NCBI RefSeq assembly: GCF_000770675.1 | Contig: NZ_AVBG01000017.1 | Location: 1 to 64,000 of the forward strand | DNA from: Pontibacillus chungwhensis BH030062 | GTDB lineage: Bacteria > Bacillota > Bacilli > Bacillales > BH030062 | Length of the DNA stretch: 64,000 bases | Reading direction: 5' to 3' | Part shown: positions 24,286-33,197 of the stretch, one piece after another | Numbering within the stretch: position 1 is the stretch's first letter | Layout of the letters: each line of letters starts with the position of its first letter | Notes under the pieces: generated by a model | Told to the model about the DNA's origin: nothing | Database searches by the model: none | Seen by the model: only the letters and a program-made list of their open reading frames with translations | Translations under genes and position numbers: made by a program

Positions 24286-25182
24286 CTAGTCCTTATGTTG
24301 AAGATTAAGAATGGCCAGGTAGGTGATGAGTGCTCCCTGGAACTGCTTTACATCAATGCCTGTCTTCTCGATAAACTTATCTACACGGTACTGTAGGCTG
24401 TTTCGATGCATGTACAACTGTTTAGCGGCAAGAGTAGTATTTGAGTTTGCTTCAAGAAATACTTGAATGGTATGTAAAAGATCAGTGTCATCAATGACAG
24501 AGTGGAGCAATGTGTATGTGATGTTTGATGCATGCTCTTTGCTCAATCCATCTAAATACATATATGTAATAGCATCTTGGTACGTAATGACAGGCTTAGG
24601 GTGATAACGTAGCATCTTTTCAAATAGGGTCATCCCCCAGGAGTACGCGTGGCGGATATCATCTTTTGAATGGTAGTAAGGTGTTATATAAAGAGTGAGT
24701 TTTGTATAGAAGTCACTCATTAATACGTCAATCATTTGCTCATATTCGATGTATTCTTTTTCTTTTTGAAATTGTTCTTCAATGATAATTCCCTCGTGCT
24801 GATTGTGCCAGATAATAGGCATTTGGTGAGGGAAGAGACCTTGGATGGCTTCGTGGAAAACGTCTGGATCAATGTCTTGATTTGTTAAAGAGAAATAGAC
24901 AAATCGAAATGAGGAAGGAAATAGAGTGTTTTCATTGGGGGATTCGCCCCCCAGAATCCATCCTTGCCAAAGTTTTTCCCTGGTTGTAAGTGTTGGGTGC
25001 TGTTCCACAAAAGGTGTGAGAAACGTATTTAATAGTTCGTGTTCTTTCTTGGTTATCGTACTTTTAGGGAGCCCAATAATCTCTTGTTCAGTGTTTTTGA
25101 ACCAGTGGTACCGATCCCAGTCATCATTCGTTTGGCTAAGTAAAACAGCTTGTGGGAAGATCGCTTGGATTTGTTCAAACAT
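24286..25182 (-). CDS. PucR/CdaR-type transcriptional regulator, 298 aa
   Basis: The C-terminal HTH_30 domain is clear: LHTIQVFLEANSNTTLAAKQ then LYMHRNSLQYRVDKFIEKTG (about 235-275), followed by a short helical tail. The N-terminal 200 residues form a mixed domain without a recognisable PucR or GGDEF motif. Such regulators respond to sugars or purines. It sits upstream of msmX on the same strand (123 bp, with a hairpin between), so control of sugar uptake is a reasonable guess. AGAGGGAT precedes ATG 25182. Confidence 0.82.
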   Translation of the reverse strand: MFEQIQAIFPQAVLLSQTNDDWDRYHWFKNTEQEIIGLPKSTITKKEHELLNTFLTPFVEQHPTLTTREKLWQGWILGGESPNENTLFPSSFRFVYFSLTNQDIDPDVFHEAIQGLFPHQMPIIWHNQHEGIIIEEQFQKEKEYIEYEQMIDVLMSDFYTKLTLYITPYYHSKDDIRHAYSWGMTLFEKMLRYHPKPVITYQDAITYMYLDGLSKEHASNITYTLLHSVIDDTDLLHTIQVFLEANSNTTLAAKQLYMHRNSLQYRVDKFIEKTGIDVKQFQGALITYLAILNLQHKD

Positions 25183-25369
25183 TTGAATCCCTCTTTCTAA
25201 GTAGTGAGTGGGTGGTGAGCTTTATATGTATAACCCTATTATACCAATTGGATTAATAAGGTGACAGGCTATCGCTTTTTTTCCAAGCGATGGTATTGTA
25301 TAATACTTATAAGGGTACTAAACTTACAGACTAATTATAGATAGATTTTCGAAAAGGGGGTACTTGACC

Positions 25370-25657
25370 ATGGCAGACCAAGAAGTACAAGACATGAACC
25401 AATATACGCAAGATATGAAAAATCGCTTAAAGCGTATAGAGGGACAAGTTCGTGGTGTATTAAAGATGATGGAAGAAGATAAAGAATGTAAAGACGTTAT
25501 TACGCAATTATCCGCTGCTCGCTCCGCAATTGATCGTTCTATTGGCTATATTGTAGCAAAGAATTTAGAGACGTGCCTGCGGGAGTCTCAGGAAAATGGA
25601 GAACCAGCAGATGAACTTATTCAACAAGCCGTTCAAATGATTGTAAAAAGTCGTTAA
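25370..25657 (+). CDS. CsoR-family repressor, CstR-like, 95 aa
   Basis: All-helical DUF156 fold: KNRLKRIEGQVRGVLKMMEE, CKDVITQLSAARSAIDR, YIVAKNLETCL. The two conserved Cys are present (about residues 42 and 71). The residue four before the second Cys, a His Cu(I) ligand in CsoR, is Asn here (NLETC). This points away from copper and towards the thiol/persulfide-sensing CstR branch. No sulfurtransferase or copA is adjacent. ATG 25370 is 9 nt after AAAAGGGGG; TTG 25364 is too close. Upstream ATAAGGGTAC could be an operator half-site. Confidence 0.85.
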   Translation: MADQEVQDMNQYTQDMKNRLKRIEGQVRGVLKMMEEDKECKDVITQLSAARSAIDRSIGYIVAKNLETCLRESQENGEPADELIQQAVQMIVKSR

Positions 25658-25666
25658 TAGAGGAAG

Positions 25667-25696
25667 AAGGCGATCCGTTATGGATCGCCTTTTTTG
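25667..25696 (+). terminator. Terminator after the CsoR-family gene
   Basis: AAGGCGATCC-GTTAT-GGATCGCCTT followed by TTTTT. Confidence 0.9.
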
Positions 25697-25756
25697 TTTG
25701 CGATATATTGCTTGTTTTTGTTCAGCCCAGTCTATATGATGCTAAGCGTAACGGTT

Positions 25757-25951
25757 TTAATGTTTTTGATGTTGGGTTTTATTTGAAAAGGCTTCGTTTT
25801 GTTTTGGTAACTCACGTGCTTCTTCGATTTGAGCGCGATTATATCTGGAGTTAACAGTTCCACCAGCCATTCCTTCATTAATCATACGATCGACATCAAC
25901 CTCATAGTTTTCACGGCTGTCTCGTTCTCTTTCATTTTTTGGATGTGCCAC
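25757..25951 (-). CDS. Small hydrophilic conserved-type protein, 64 aa
   Basis: Highly charged, probably disordered protein: AHPKNERERDSRENYEVDVD, RMINEGMAGGTVNSRYN, then EEARELPKQ and a His/Gln tail. The motif YEVDVDRMxNEGxAGGTV looks conserved in spore formers as I recall, but no function is known to me. GGAGATGA precedes the ATG. It is convergent with the CsoR-family gene. Confidence 0.65.
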   Translation of the reverse strand: MAHPKNERERDSRENYEVDVDRMINEGMAGGTVNSRYNRAQIEEARELPKQNEAFSNKTQHQKH

Positions 25952-26059
25952 TATTTCATCATCTCCTTTCTGTATTTAGTTTTCCGTTGTATGAGAACGG
26001 CTATGCATAGGCCATTTCTTCAGTCATACATTTAGAAGTAGAAGGAGAGGTGACCTGCG

Positions 26060-26464
26060 TTGAATCAAACTGATTTCATAAAAAAATTAGAGGGTGCCAT
26101 TGAAGCAGAGTGGACGGCTAATGACTTTTATAAACGATTGAAAGAGGAGACGCCGAACCCGTTATTTAAAGACTTTATACAACATGCTGAAGAGGATGAA
26201 GAGAAGCATTACCATAGCTTTCAGAAACTGTATTATCAGCTGACGGGTAGATATTATGAACATCCAATGAAGCGAATGGAGTTTGAGTCCTTTGAAGATG
26301 GAGTGGTTGAAGCTCTTAAAGATGAATTGGAAGCTTATGAATTGTATAGGAATATGCTTCTTCATATGCCGGTTCAATATGCTTATGAACCATTGTTTAT
26401 AGCCATGACAGATGAAATGGAACACGCTACGCGCTTCTCGACTATATACGGGCGACTACGTTAA
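26060..26464 (+). CDS. Ferritin-like four-helix protein, 134 aa
   Basis: Repeated carboxylate/His pattern of ferritin-like di-iron proteins: EGAIEAEWTANDFY, FIQHAEEDEEKHYHSF (ExxH), EALKDELEAYELYR and MTDEMEHATRF (ExxH), giving the E...ExxH...E...ExxH ligand set. Closest in style to rubrerythrin-like proteins without the rubredoxin domain. TTG start at 26060 after GGAGAGGTGACC. Possible iron/peroxide handling. A palindromic terminator follows. Confidence 0.78.
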   Translation: MNQTDFIKKLEGAIEAEWTANDFYKRLKEETPNPLFKDFIQHAEEDEEKHYHSFQKLYYQLTGRYYEHPMKRMEFESFEDGVVEALKDELEAYELYRNMLLHMPVQYAYEPLFIAMTDEMEHATRFSTIYGRLR

Positions 26465-26488
26465 ATGAACGATCTATAGTGCAGTAAA

Positions 26489-26519
26489 GGGGTAAAGCGT
26501 GTCTGGCACGCTTTACCCC
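26489..26519. terminator. Palindromic terminator with GTGTCTGGCACGC core
   Basis: GGGGTAAAGCGTG-TCTGG-CACGCTTTACCCC, 13-bp perfect stem between convergent genes. The core recurs three times at 61761-61849, so this is a dispersed repeat reused as terminator. Confidence 0.8.
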
Positions 26520-26543
26520 TTTAGTTTGTGGAAGAGTCGCTCT

Positions 26544-27905
26544 TTAGGTGATTGGACGTCTGTCCTTATGCTGTGTGATGCGTTTTTGATAAAGGTATTT
26601 GGCGTAACGGTAAGGGTAGGAGAGGATGACATTTTGTTCGCGCTTAAAAGTAGGGTGATCGTATAGGGCATATCCAGGCTTAGAGTTGGCCTCAAACATC
26701 CAAACTTGACCTTCCTGATCGATTCCAAAGTCAAAGCCAATTTCTCCAAGAGGTCCTTTTAAGGTGCGATCTAACACCTGGCTTATTTCTAAAGCGCACC
26801 GTTCAAGCTTCGTATAGACTTGTTGACTCTCGCGGTCGTCGAATAACTCCTCTAACGTATGGAGGGAACCTCCTCGTCGTACATGAGTGGTTAGACTGCC
26901 TTTGCCAGCAAATTTCGTACAGATTGCCGTAACGACCCATTCATTTTTCTCATTTTTATTCGTATGCACTCTGTAATCCATAGGAGTAGAACGTTTTGTT
27001 TTGAGTTCAATTTCTGGTTGTACAATATACCCAAACAGACCGTTTGGAAATTGCTGATTAATCATATTTTGACCATCCTGGTATCGTTGATGGACAAGCT
27101 TTTCTCCCTCATAGTACTGACATTCAATTTCCCCTGTTTCCTCTCGTAAGCGACACCGTTTAATACCAGTTCCCTTACTCCCGTGAATGGGTTTAATGTA
27201 GAGCTTTTTCTCTTGTTGAAGCATCTCAAGCACACGTTCTGGTGATGGATGCAATGTGGTTTGGGGGAGGAGGTGTGAGACTTGATACGTGCGCTTTAAT
27301 CGATCATATACTTTCCACTTGTTAAAGAACCCTGAGTTGAACCAAATTGTTCTGCTTTGTAATTGTTTTCTCATACGAATGACTAGAGGATGATGTTCAA
27401 TCTTGCGGTTAGGGATTCGGTCATATATAACATATGGGAAAGGATAAGTTTTTCGTTCCCATACGCCATTATGAAACACATAGCCATTTATCGTCTCATC
27501 TTCTAAGTTCACATGCTGGTAGCCGAATACAACTGTATCAAATCCATAAGATTGTCCGGTTATAGACATCGCTTCAAAGATGGCTGTTCGTTCACCAATG
27601 GGGGCCTCTTGATTATCTGTAAAACCTGCTGTGAATATTCCAAGCAGAGGCTGAAGCCATATATTCGCCCCTTCTACAGAACAAGAGAGGGTAGAAAGAT
27701 CAGGTAACTTTAACTCGTCTTTTAATTGAGATGACAAATAAAGGGTGTCTTCATCTTTTTGGTGTGTCATAACTTCTATCTCGTTTGATCTAACCCCGCA
27801 CCATATGGTTTGGACTTTATGAAAGGCAGGGTACACTTCTTTAGGCACAATGATTCTCAACTTATGACTTGTATACGTTTTAGCGTAAAAATAATAGGTT
27901 TCCAT
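26544..27905 (-). CDS. yheD: YheC/YheD family endospore coat-associated protein, 453 aa
   Basis: ATP-grasp protein of the spore-coat-associated YheC/D family. The C-terminal half shows ATP-grasp features: LYIKPIHGSKGTGIKRCR (nucleotide-binding Lys and Gly-rich loop), YIVQPEIEL, DYRVHTNKN, GEIGFDFGID and MFEANSKPGYAL. The N-terminal half has PYVIYDRIPNRK and RTIWFNSGFFNKW. Length equals B. subtilis YheD as I recall. Only one of the yheC/yheD pair is present. It is divergent from yheB, as expected from B. subtilis gene order. Confidence 0.88.
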   Translation of the reverse strand: METYYFYAKTYTSHKLRIIVPKEVYPAFHKVQTIWCGVRSNEIEVMTHQKDEDTLYLSSQLKDELKLPDLSTLSCSVEGANIWLQPLLGIFTAGFTDNQEAPIGERTAIFEAMSITGQSYGFDTVVFGYQHVNLEDETINGYVFHNGVWERKTYPFPYVIYDRIPNRKIEHHPLVIRMRKQLQSRTIWFNSGFFNKWKVYDRLKRTYQVSHLLPQTTLHPSPERVLEMLQQEKKLYIKPIHGSKGTGIKRCRLREETGEIECQYYEGEKLVHQRYQDGQNMINQQFPNGLFGYIVQPEIELKTKRSTPMDYRVHTNKNEKNEWVVTAICTKFAGKGSLTTHVRRGGSLHTLEELFDDRESQQVYTKLERCALEISQVLDRTLKGPLGEIGFDFGIDQEGQVWMFEANSKPGYALYDHPTFKREQNVILSYPYRYAKYLYQKRITQHKDRRPIT

Positions 27906-28044
27906 GGCTTTCTGGCCTCCTAGATCACCGTTTCCCTATCATTTTATGAGGTGAGAAAACATTTCATGCGAAGGCTTTTCTTACCTTTTTGATTTGGGTA
28001 TACTATACTTTTAGTGAAAAGATGGAAGAAGAAAGGTAGATCTC

Positions 28045-29181
28045 ATGAATACATTTTTATTAATCCTGATGATGATCGCAATTGGAGCCTTAATTGGTGG
28101 TATGACAAACTCCCTTGCGATTCGTATGTTATTTCGCCCGTTTAAAGCGAAATACATCTTTAACAAACGTGTTCCTTTTACACCTGGTTTAATCCCAAAG
28201 CGACATGATGAATTGGCGGAGCAACTTGGGAAAATGGTAACGGACCATTTGTTAACGCCAGAAGGTATCCAAAGAAAACTGGATGATGATACGTTTCAGC
28301 AGCAAGTTGTAGAGTACGCACAGAAAGAGGTCACAACGTTTTTAACTAGTGAACGGTCCTTGCAGCATGTATTGAACGACTTTCAAATCCCTTTAGATCA
28401 GCAGGTGGTGGAGAGTAAACTAAAAGACTTTACACAAGGTCAAGTCGAGTCCTATATGAAAGATGCAAGAGCTAAATCAGTTCGGGAATTAATTGGTGAC
28501 AATGCTTTCTATAAAGGGAAAGCGCAAGTAGGTAAAGCGAGTGAGTATATTTTAAGACAGATTGATGATTTCATCTCCAGTGAAGAGGGGAGAGCCAAAA
28601 TTGGTGCAATTATTGAAGATTACCTTGAAGGACAGGGGTTTCTTGGCAATATGATTTCGTCCTTTATGGGAAATCAAGGCTTAGCAGATAAAGTGCAGCC
28701 TGCTGTTTCTGATTTCTTAAATTCAGAAGATGCGCATTACTGGTTGAAAGAAGTGCTGCATACAGAATGGGATAAATGGATGGAAAAACCTTTCTCGGTA
28801 TATGAAGAGAAACTTGGTTTAGAAGGAATTCCTGATGCAATCAGCGAGCAAATCGTATCATCCATCCCAACGGATGTATGGCTTGAGCGTTCGATTGCTG
28901 AACATACAAAGAATTTTCAGCCTTATATTGTGGAAACCCTCGTACCTCAACTCGTTGGTAAGATAGGTGGAGCCCTTTCATCCCGTCTTCCTTCAATTAT
29001 GGAAACCTTACATCTATCAGAAGTTGTCCGTAAAGAAGTGCAAGCTTTCCCAGTAGAGCGTCTAGAAGACATTGTTTTAGGAATTTCCAAACGTGAATTT
29101 AAGATGATTACGTACCTTGGAGCTTTGCTCGGAGGAGTAATCGGTCTCATTCAGGCTGGAATTATTCTTTTAATAGGATGA
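28045..29181 (+). CDS. yheB: DUF445 family membrane protein, 378 aa
   Basis: Hydrophobic N-terminus (about residues 2-28, including GALIGGMTNSLAIRMLF) and a C-terminal hydrophobic hairpin (about 352-378) flank a long amphipathic helical middle. The family block RPFKAKYIFNKRVPFTPGLIPKRHDELAEQLG (parts: FKAKYIFNKRVPFTPG, LIPKRHDELAEQLG) is intact. Function unknown; it is linked to sporulation genes by conserved order (yheA, yheB, yheD). GAAAGG precedes ATG 28045. Confidence 0.9.
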   Translation: MNTFLLILMMIAIGALIGGMTNSLAIRMLFRPFKAKYIFNKRVPFTPGLIPKRHDELAEQLGKMVTDHLLTPEGIQRKLDDDTFQQQVVEYAQKEVTTFLTSERSLQHVLNDFQIPLDQQVVESKLKDFTQGQVESYMKDARAKSVRELIGDNAFYKGKAQVGKASEYILRQIDDFISSEEGRAKIGAIIEDYLEGQGFLGNMISSFMGNQGLADKVQPAVSDFLNSEDAHYWLKEVLHTEWDKWMEKPFSVYEEKLGLEGIPDAISEQIVSSIPTDVWLERSIAEHTKNFQPYIVETLVPQLVGKIGGALSSRLPSIMETLHLSEVVRKEVQAFPVERLEDIVLGISKREFKMITYLGALLGGVIGLIQAGIILLIG

Positions 29182-29265
29182 ATAATGGGAATTGCTATAC
29201 ACAGCTAGTCTCGTTTGTTATAGTGGTAAGGAATGAGAAGAAAAACAATTGTAGGAGGCTTATTC

Positions 29266-29625
29266 ATGGCTAATATCTATGATCACGCTTATGAGCTAGA
29301 AACAGCTCTACGCAACAGTGAAGAATTCACACAATTACAAGAAGCATACAACGCAGTAATGGCTGACGAAGCTGCGAAGCAAATGTTCGATAACTTCCGT
29401 AACACTCAGATTGAACTTCAGCAGAAACAAATGCAAGGTCAAGAGATCTCTGAGGAAGAAGTTGAGCAAGCTCGTAAAGTAGTTGAGACAGTACAACAAC
29501 ACCCTCAAATTTCTAAACTAATGGAACAAGAACAACGCTTAAACCAAGTGATTAACGATGTTAGTCGCATCATCACGAAGCCTCTTGAAGACCTATACGG
29601 CGCTGGAGAAGGCGAACAACAATAA
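29266..29625 (+). CDS. yheA: YlbF/YheA-family protein, 119 aa
   Basis: All-helical Com_YlbF domain: NIYDHAYELETALRNSEEF, QLQEAYNAVMADEAAKQMF, KVVETVQQHPQISKLMEQE. Paralogues YlbF/YmcA/YaaT in B. subtilis form a complex that influences RNase Y and competence/biofilm; YheA's own role is unclear. ATG 29266 has GTAGGAGG upstream, so the frame start 33 nt earlier is rejected. It follows yheB by 84 bp, probably in the same transcript. Confidence 0.9.
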   Translation: MANIYDHAYELETALRNSEEFTQLQEAYNAVMADEAAKQMFDNFRNTQIELQQKQMQGQEISEEEVEQARKVVETVQQHPQISKLMEQEQRLNQVINDVSRIITKPLEDLYGAGEGEQQ

Positions 29626-29634
29626 GACTATTAA

Positions 29635-29667
29635 AACCCGCTAACCTTAAAGGTTAGCGGGTTTTTT
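29635..29667 (+). terminator. Terminator after yheA
   Basis: AACCCGCTAACC-TTAAA-GGTTAGCGGGTT followed by TTTT. Confidence 0.9.
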
Positions 29668-29869
29668 GTAAGGGTACGTTAATTAAAATTGACTCGTCCC
29701 ATAGCAAGCCTTAGCCCTCTACGGTCTTAGTTTTAAAGCTTCAGCTGTGTAAAAAAAGACTTTTTTTGTTTGCGTTGGTGAAGAGAGCAGGATTTTTCAG
29801 GAAGTTCCTCGAATGTTATTTGTACGATTGTAGCGGTTTATGACTTTATTAAACGAATGGGGGAGTTTT

Positions 29870-30640
29870 ATGAGTTATTTTACGGTAGACCGATCAAACG
29901 GGATTACACACTTGAAATTAAATCGACCGGATAAAATGAATGCATTGAATCAGGACAGTCTTAGGGAATTGAAACATCAACTTCAAAGTATTGAAGATAA
30001 TCAGGACTCTATTGTTATCCTTTCTGGCAATGGAAAAGGGTTCTGTGCTGGTGGAGACTTGGCAATGATGCAAGGGACACGGGATAAACAAGCTTATGAG
30101 GAAGTGATGGATGACATAGAAGAAGTCATGATGCGCTTATTTCTAATGAAGAAACTTGTTATATCTGCTGTCCATGGGCCTGCTGTTGGATTGGGACTTA
30201 GTTTAGCGTTAGCTTGTGATTATGTACTTGCTCATAAAGAAGCGAGCTTATCTATGAATTTTATAGGTGTTGGTCTTTTGCCTGATGGAGGAGGACATTT
30301 TTGGCTTCAGGAGCGGTTGGGTACTCAAAGAGCCAAATTGTTTGCTTGGAAAGGGAAGGCTTTTTCTGGAGAAGAAGCTCTTACAGAAGGGTTAGTTGAC
30401 GAAGTGTGTGAAGGGGGAGTAGAAGATGCTGCTCAGAATCTTGCTGCTTATTGGAGCCGGAGACCTCTGCAGGCTATGATTCGCTCAAAACGTGTGTATC
30501 ATGGTCAATCTGTTCAACGCTTGAAGCAATTGATGGACCAGGAACGACTTCATCAGTTCGAACTACGTCACACAGATGATCATAAAGAAGCGGTAGCTGC
30601 ATTTATGGAGCAGCGTTCTCCTGTTTTTAAAGGGGAGTAA
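29870..30640 (+). CDS. yhaR: Enoyl-CoA hydratase/isomerase family protein, 256 aa
   Basis: Crotonase fold: LKLNRPDKMNALNQDSL, the oxyanion loop GNGKGFCAGGDLAMM (about 60-74), and AVHGPAVGLGLSLALACDY with the second oxyanion Gly. MNFIGVGLLPDGGGHFWL follows with the acidic catalytic region altered (PDGG), as in PaaG/PaaJ-type members. By position next to yhaQ it corresponds to B. subtilis yhaR; substrate unknown. ATG 29870 follows GGGGGAG, so the upstream in-frame start at 29840 is rejected. Confidence 0.85.
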   Translation: MSYFTVDRSNGITHLKLNRPDKMNALNQDSLRELKHQLQSIEDNQDSIVILSGNGKGFCAGGDLAMMQGTRDKQAYEEVMDDIEEVMMRLFLMKKLVISAVHGPAVGLGLSLALACDYVLAHKEASLSMNFIGVGLLPDGGGHFWLQERLGTQRAKLFAWKGKAFSGEEALTEGLVDEVCEGGVEDAAQNLAAYWSRRPLQAMIRSKRVYHGQSVQRLKQLMDQERLHQFELRHTDDHKEAVAAFMEQRSPVFKGE

Positions 30641-30645
30641 CAAAG

Positions 30646-30683
30646 AAGCGCCTGTCTGGAAAGATTCCAGCAGGCGCTTTTAG
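30646..30683. terminator. Bidirectional terminator
   Basis: AAGCGCCTG-t-CTGGAA / TTCCAG-ca-GGCGCTT with TTTT, between convergent yhaR and the 61-aa gene. Confidence 0.8.
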
Positions 30684-30686
30684 GTT

Positions 30687-30872
30687 TTAACGATGGAATA
30701 AAACCATACGGCCATCTGGTGATACACAACGGTGAGTATTTTCACTATATCCGTTGTCTTCAAGTAAATTTTGACCGATTTTCTTAGCGTCTTGATCGTC
30801 TTGTGCTTCAAAGGTCTCTTCTAATAATTGAGTTCCATCGGGTGCAAAGACCGTTAAAATGTAAGCTTCCAT
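30687..30872 (-). CDS. YhzC-like small protein, 61 aa
   Basis: Compact alpha/beta protein: AYILTVFAPDGTQLLEETF, EAQDDQDAKKIGQNLLEDNG, THRCVSPDGRMVLFHR. It recalls B. subtilis YhzC, which lies in the same neighbourhood; function unknown. AGGAGGAAT precedes the ATG. Confidence 0.6.
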   Translation of the reverse strand: MEAYILTVFAPDGTQLLEETFEAQDDQDAKKIGQNLLEDNGYSENTHRCVSPDGRMVLFHR

Positions 30873-30992
30873 AATTCATTCCTCCTATCTTCCTTACATA
30901 TTCGAAAGTAGTTTCTTTTTCTCCTTCTTCCTAAATAATGAAACTTATTACTCGTCTACACGTATGAATAATGGAGAAGGGGGAGTACAGAT

Positions 30993-31892
30993 ATGACATT
31001 ATCATTAAATCAAGTAACAAAGCACTTCGGTGCCCATACAGCTGTTGATCATTTGTCTTTATCGATACCCGAGAGTCAGATCTTTGGCTTCTTAGGAGCA
31101 AATGGAGCTGGGAAGACCACTACGTTCCGAATGATTCTAGGGTTAATGGATACGAGTGAAGGTTCGATCGAATGGAACAATGAGGCAATTGATTACAGTA
31201 AAAGCCATCTTATTGGCTATTTACCCGAAGAACGAGGCTTGTATCCAAAATTAACTGTTAAAGATCAATTAATTTACCTTGGAAAACTAAGAGGCATGTC
31301 CAAGCAAGAGGTTATAAGTGAGTTAGATCATTGGTTAGAACGCTTTCGAGTCCCGGAATATAAGAATAAAAAAATCGAAGAGTTATCCAAAGGAAATCAG
31401 CAAAAAATTCAATTTATCTCTGCAGTCATTCATAAGCCCAAATTACTTATATTAGATGAACCTTTCTCAGGACTAGATCCTGTAAATGTTGAACAATTAA
31501 AGCAAGCTGTAGTGAACCTGAAGGAAAATGGAACATCGATCGTGTTCTCCTCACACCGTATGGAACACGTTGAGGAACTTTGTGAGCACTTATGTATTTT
31601 ACATAAAGGGAAGCCTGTGGTTCATGGGGGATTAAAAGAAATTAAGCGCTCATTCGGAAAGAAAAATCTCGTTGTGCATGCGGACTTCGATTTATCCTAC
31701 TTACGTGACATCCCTGGTGTTGTATCGTACCGGGCTGTTGGGGAAGGTTGTGAGCTGCAGGTGGAAGCGGAAGAGGTGGCAGAGCGTGTGTTTGAGGCGC
31801 TGCAAGGGAGAGGCTTTGTTCGCACATTCGACCTAGAAGAGCCATCTTTAAACGATATCTTTATAGAGAAAGTGGGGGCTTCTTATGAATAA
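30993..31892 (+). CDS. yhaQ: ABC exporter ATPase, 299 aa
   Basis: NatA-like ATPase: Walker A GANGAGKTT (about 36-44), signature ELSKGNQQKIQFISAV, Walker B LLILDEPFSGLDP, H-loop VFSSHRMEHVEEL. A C-terminal extension (about 215-299) is typical of DUF4162 exporter ATPases. It overlaps yhaP by 8 bp. By order and type it matches B. subtilis YhaQ; with YhaP it may extrude Na+ or a peptide, but this is unproven. Confidence 0.9.
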   Translation: MTLSLNQVTKHFGAHTAVDHLSLSIPESQIFGFLGANGAGKTTTFRMILGLMDTSEGSIEWNNEAIDYSKSHLIGYLPEERGLYPKLTVKDQLIYLGKLRGMSKQEVISELDHWLERFRVPEYKNKKIEELSKGNQQKIQFISAVIHKPKLLILDEPFSGLDPVNVEQLKQAVVNLKENGTSIVFSSHRMEHVEELCEHLCILHKGKPVVHGGLKEIKRSFGKKNLVVHADFDLSYLRDIPGVVSYRAVGEGCELQVEAEEVAERVFEALQGRGFVRTFDLEEPSLNDIFIEKVGASYE

Positions 31893-33153
31893 GTTTTGGA
31901 TTGTTATGAGCCACACTTATTTCAGTCGTCTAAAGTCTAAGACGTTTCTGATTACAACAGGTATTATATTATTGCTCATTGTTGCATTAACAAATTTCCA
32001 AAGTGTTATGGATTCTGTTGGAAGTGATGATGAGGAGAGTGCTCAGGGTCCGAAAGTTGCGATAGTTGATGAGACTGGACAGTTCATTACCCCTTTAAAA
32101 GAACAGCTAAGTGCCCAGCAAGCTGAGTTAAAACTCGAGTCCTACTCCGGAAATGAGGAAGAAGCGAAACAAGCTGTGCAAGAGGGGGAGTATCGAGGGG
32201 TTCTGACGCTTCAAACGAGTGAAGATGGAATTCCATCCGGTACTTATTATACGAAACAAATTGCTGAGAATAGCATTAGTGGTCGTCTACAGCAGGCGTT
32301 ACAGCAAGTGAAGGTGAGTGTGGCTACTGAAAAGGCTGGTATTGATCAACAAACGGTGAATGGAATATTCTCTCCTGTAGCATTTGAGAAGGTTGCTCTT
32401 GATAAAGAGGCAAAGACTGAGGAAGAATTAAGTGAAGCTCGTGGTCTTGTATATGTCATGCTATTTCTTCTGTATATGGGAGTCATTATGTATGGGAATA
32501 TGATTGCTCAGGAAGTAGCGCAAGAAAAGTCTTCGCGTGTGATGGAAATATTAATTTCAAGTGTGTCACCAGTTACGCAAATGTTTGGGAAGATTATTGG
32601 AATTGCTTTATTAGGGATCACTCAATTTGGGTTGATTTTACTAGTTGGAGTTCAATCTGTTACAGCTAATATGGATAATCTGCAGGGAGGGATATTCACC
32701 TACTTTGGTCTTGGGGATGCCAATACCTCAACGCTGATCTTTGCAGGTGTCTTCTTCTTACTTGGATATCTGCTATACGCAACTCTCGCTGCAATGCTTG
32801 GGTCTCTTGTGAGTCGTACAGAAGATGCCCAACAAGTGGTCACTCCGATGATCTTACTTATTGTTGCTGCATTTATGATTGCAATGTATGGATTAAACGC
32901 TCCTGAGACTACGTTAGTCACTGTCACGTCATTTATTCCATTCTTTGCACCTATGTTAATGTTTCTTCGTGTAGGAATGCTAGATATTCCGTGGTGGGAA
33001 GTAGGGATATCAATCGGTTTACTTATTGGCACGATTCTTGTCCTCGCTGTTGTTGGAGGAAGGATTTATCGTGGTGGTGTGTTAATGTATGGAAAAGGAA
33101 ATATGGTGAAAAGCTTCAAACGTGCCTTCCAATTATCGAAGAAAGAATCGTAA
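31885..33153 (+). CDS. yhaP: ABC exporter permease, NatB-like, 422 aa
   Basis: ABC-2 (DUF/NatB) topology: one N-terminal helix (about 20-40), a large extracytoplasmic domain (about 45-185), then five or six helices (about 190-405). QEVAQEKSSRVMEILISSVSP is the conserved intracellular loop of NatB/YhaP permeases. It is translated from an ATG inside the 3' end of yhaQ. The terminator that follows overlaps a minus-strand small gene. Confidence 0.9.
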   Translation: MNKFWIVMSHTYFSRLKSKTFLITTGIILLLIVALTNFQSVMDSVGSDDEESAQGPKVAIVDETGQFITPLKEQLSAQQAELKLESYSGNEEEAKQAVQEGEYRGVLTLQTSEDGIPSGTYYTKQIAENSISGRLQQALQQVKVSVATEKAGIDQQTVNGIFSPVAFEKVALDKEAKTEEELSEARGLVYVMLFLLYMGVIMYGNMIAQEVAQEKSSRVMEILISSVSPVTQMFGKIIGIALLGITQFGLILLVGVQSVTANMDNLQGGIFTYFGLGDANTSTLIFAGVFFLLGYLLYATLAAMLGSLVSRTEDAQQVVTPMILLIVAAFMIAMYGLNAPETTLVTVTSFIPFFAPMLMFLRVGMLDIPWWEVGISIGLLIGTILVLAVVGGRIYRGGVLMYGKGNMVKSFKRAFQLSKKES

Positions 33154-33156
33154 CAA

Positions 33157-33197
33157 AAAACACAGCTGGGATTACTCCCCGGCTGTGTTTTCTTTTT
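33157..33197. terminator. Bidirectional terminator overlapping a small gene
   Basis: AACACAGCTGGG/CCCGGCTGTGTTT (one mismatch) with T runs on both sides. The stop codon of the 51-aa minus-strand gene lies in the loop. Confidence 0.8.
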
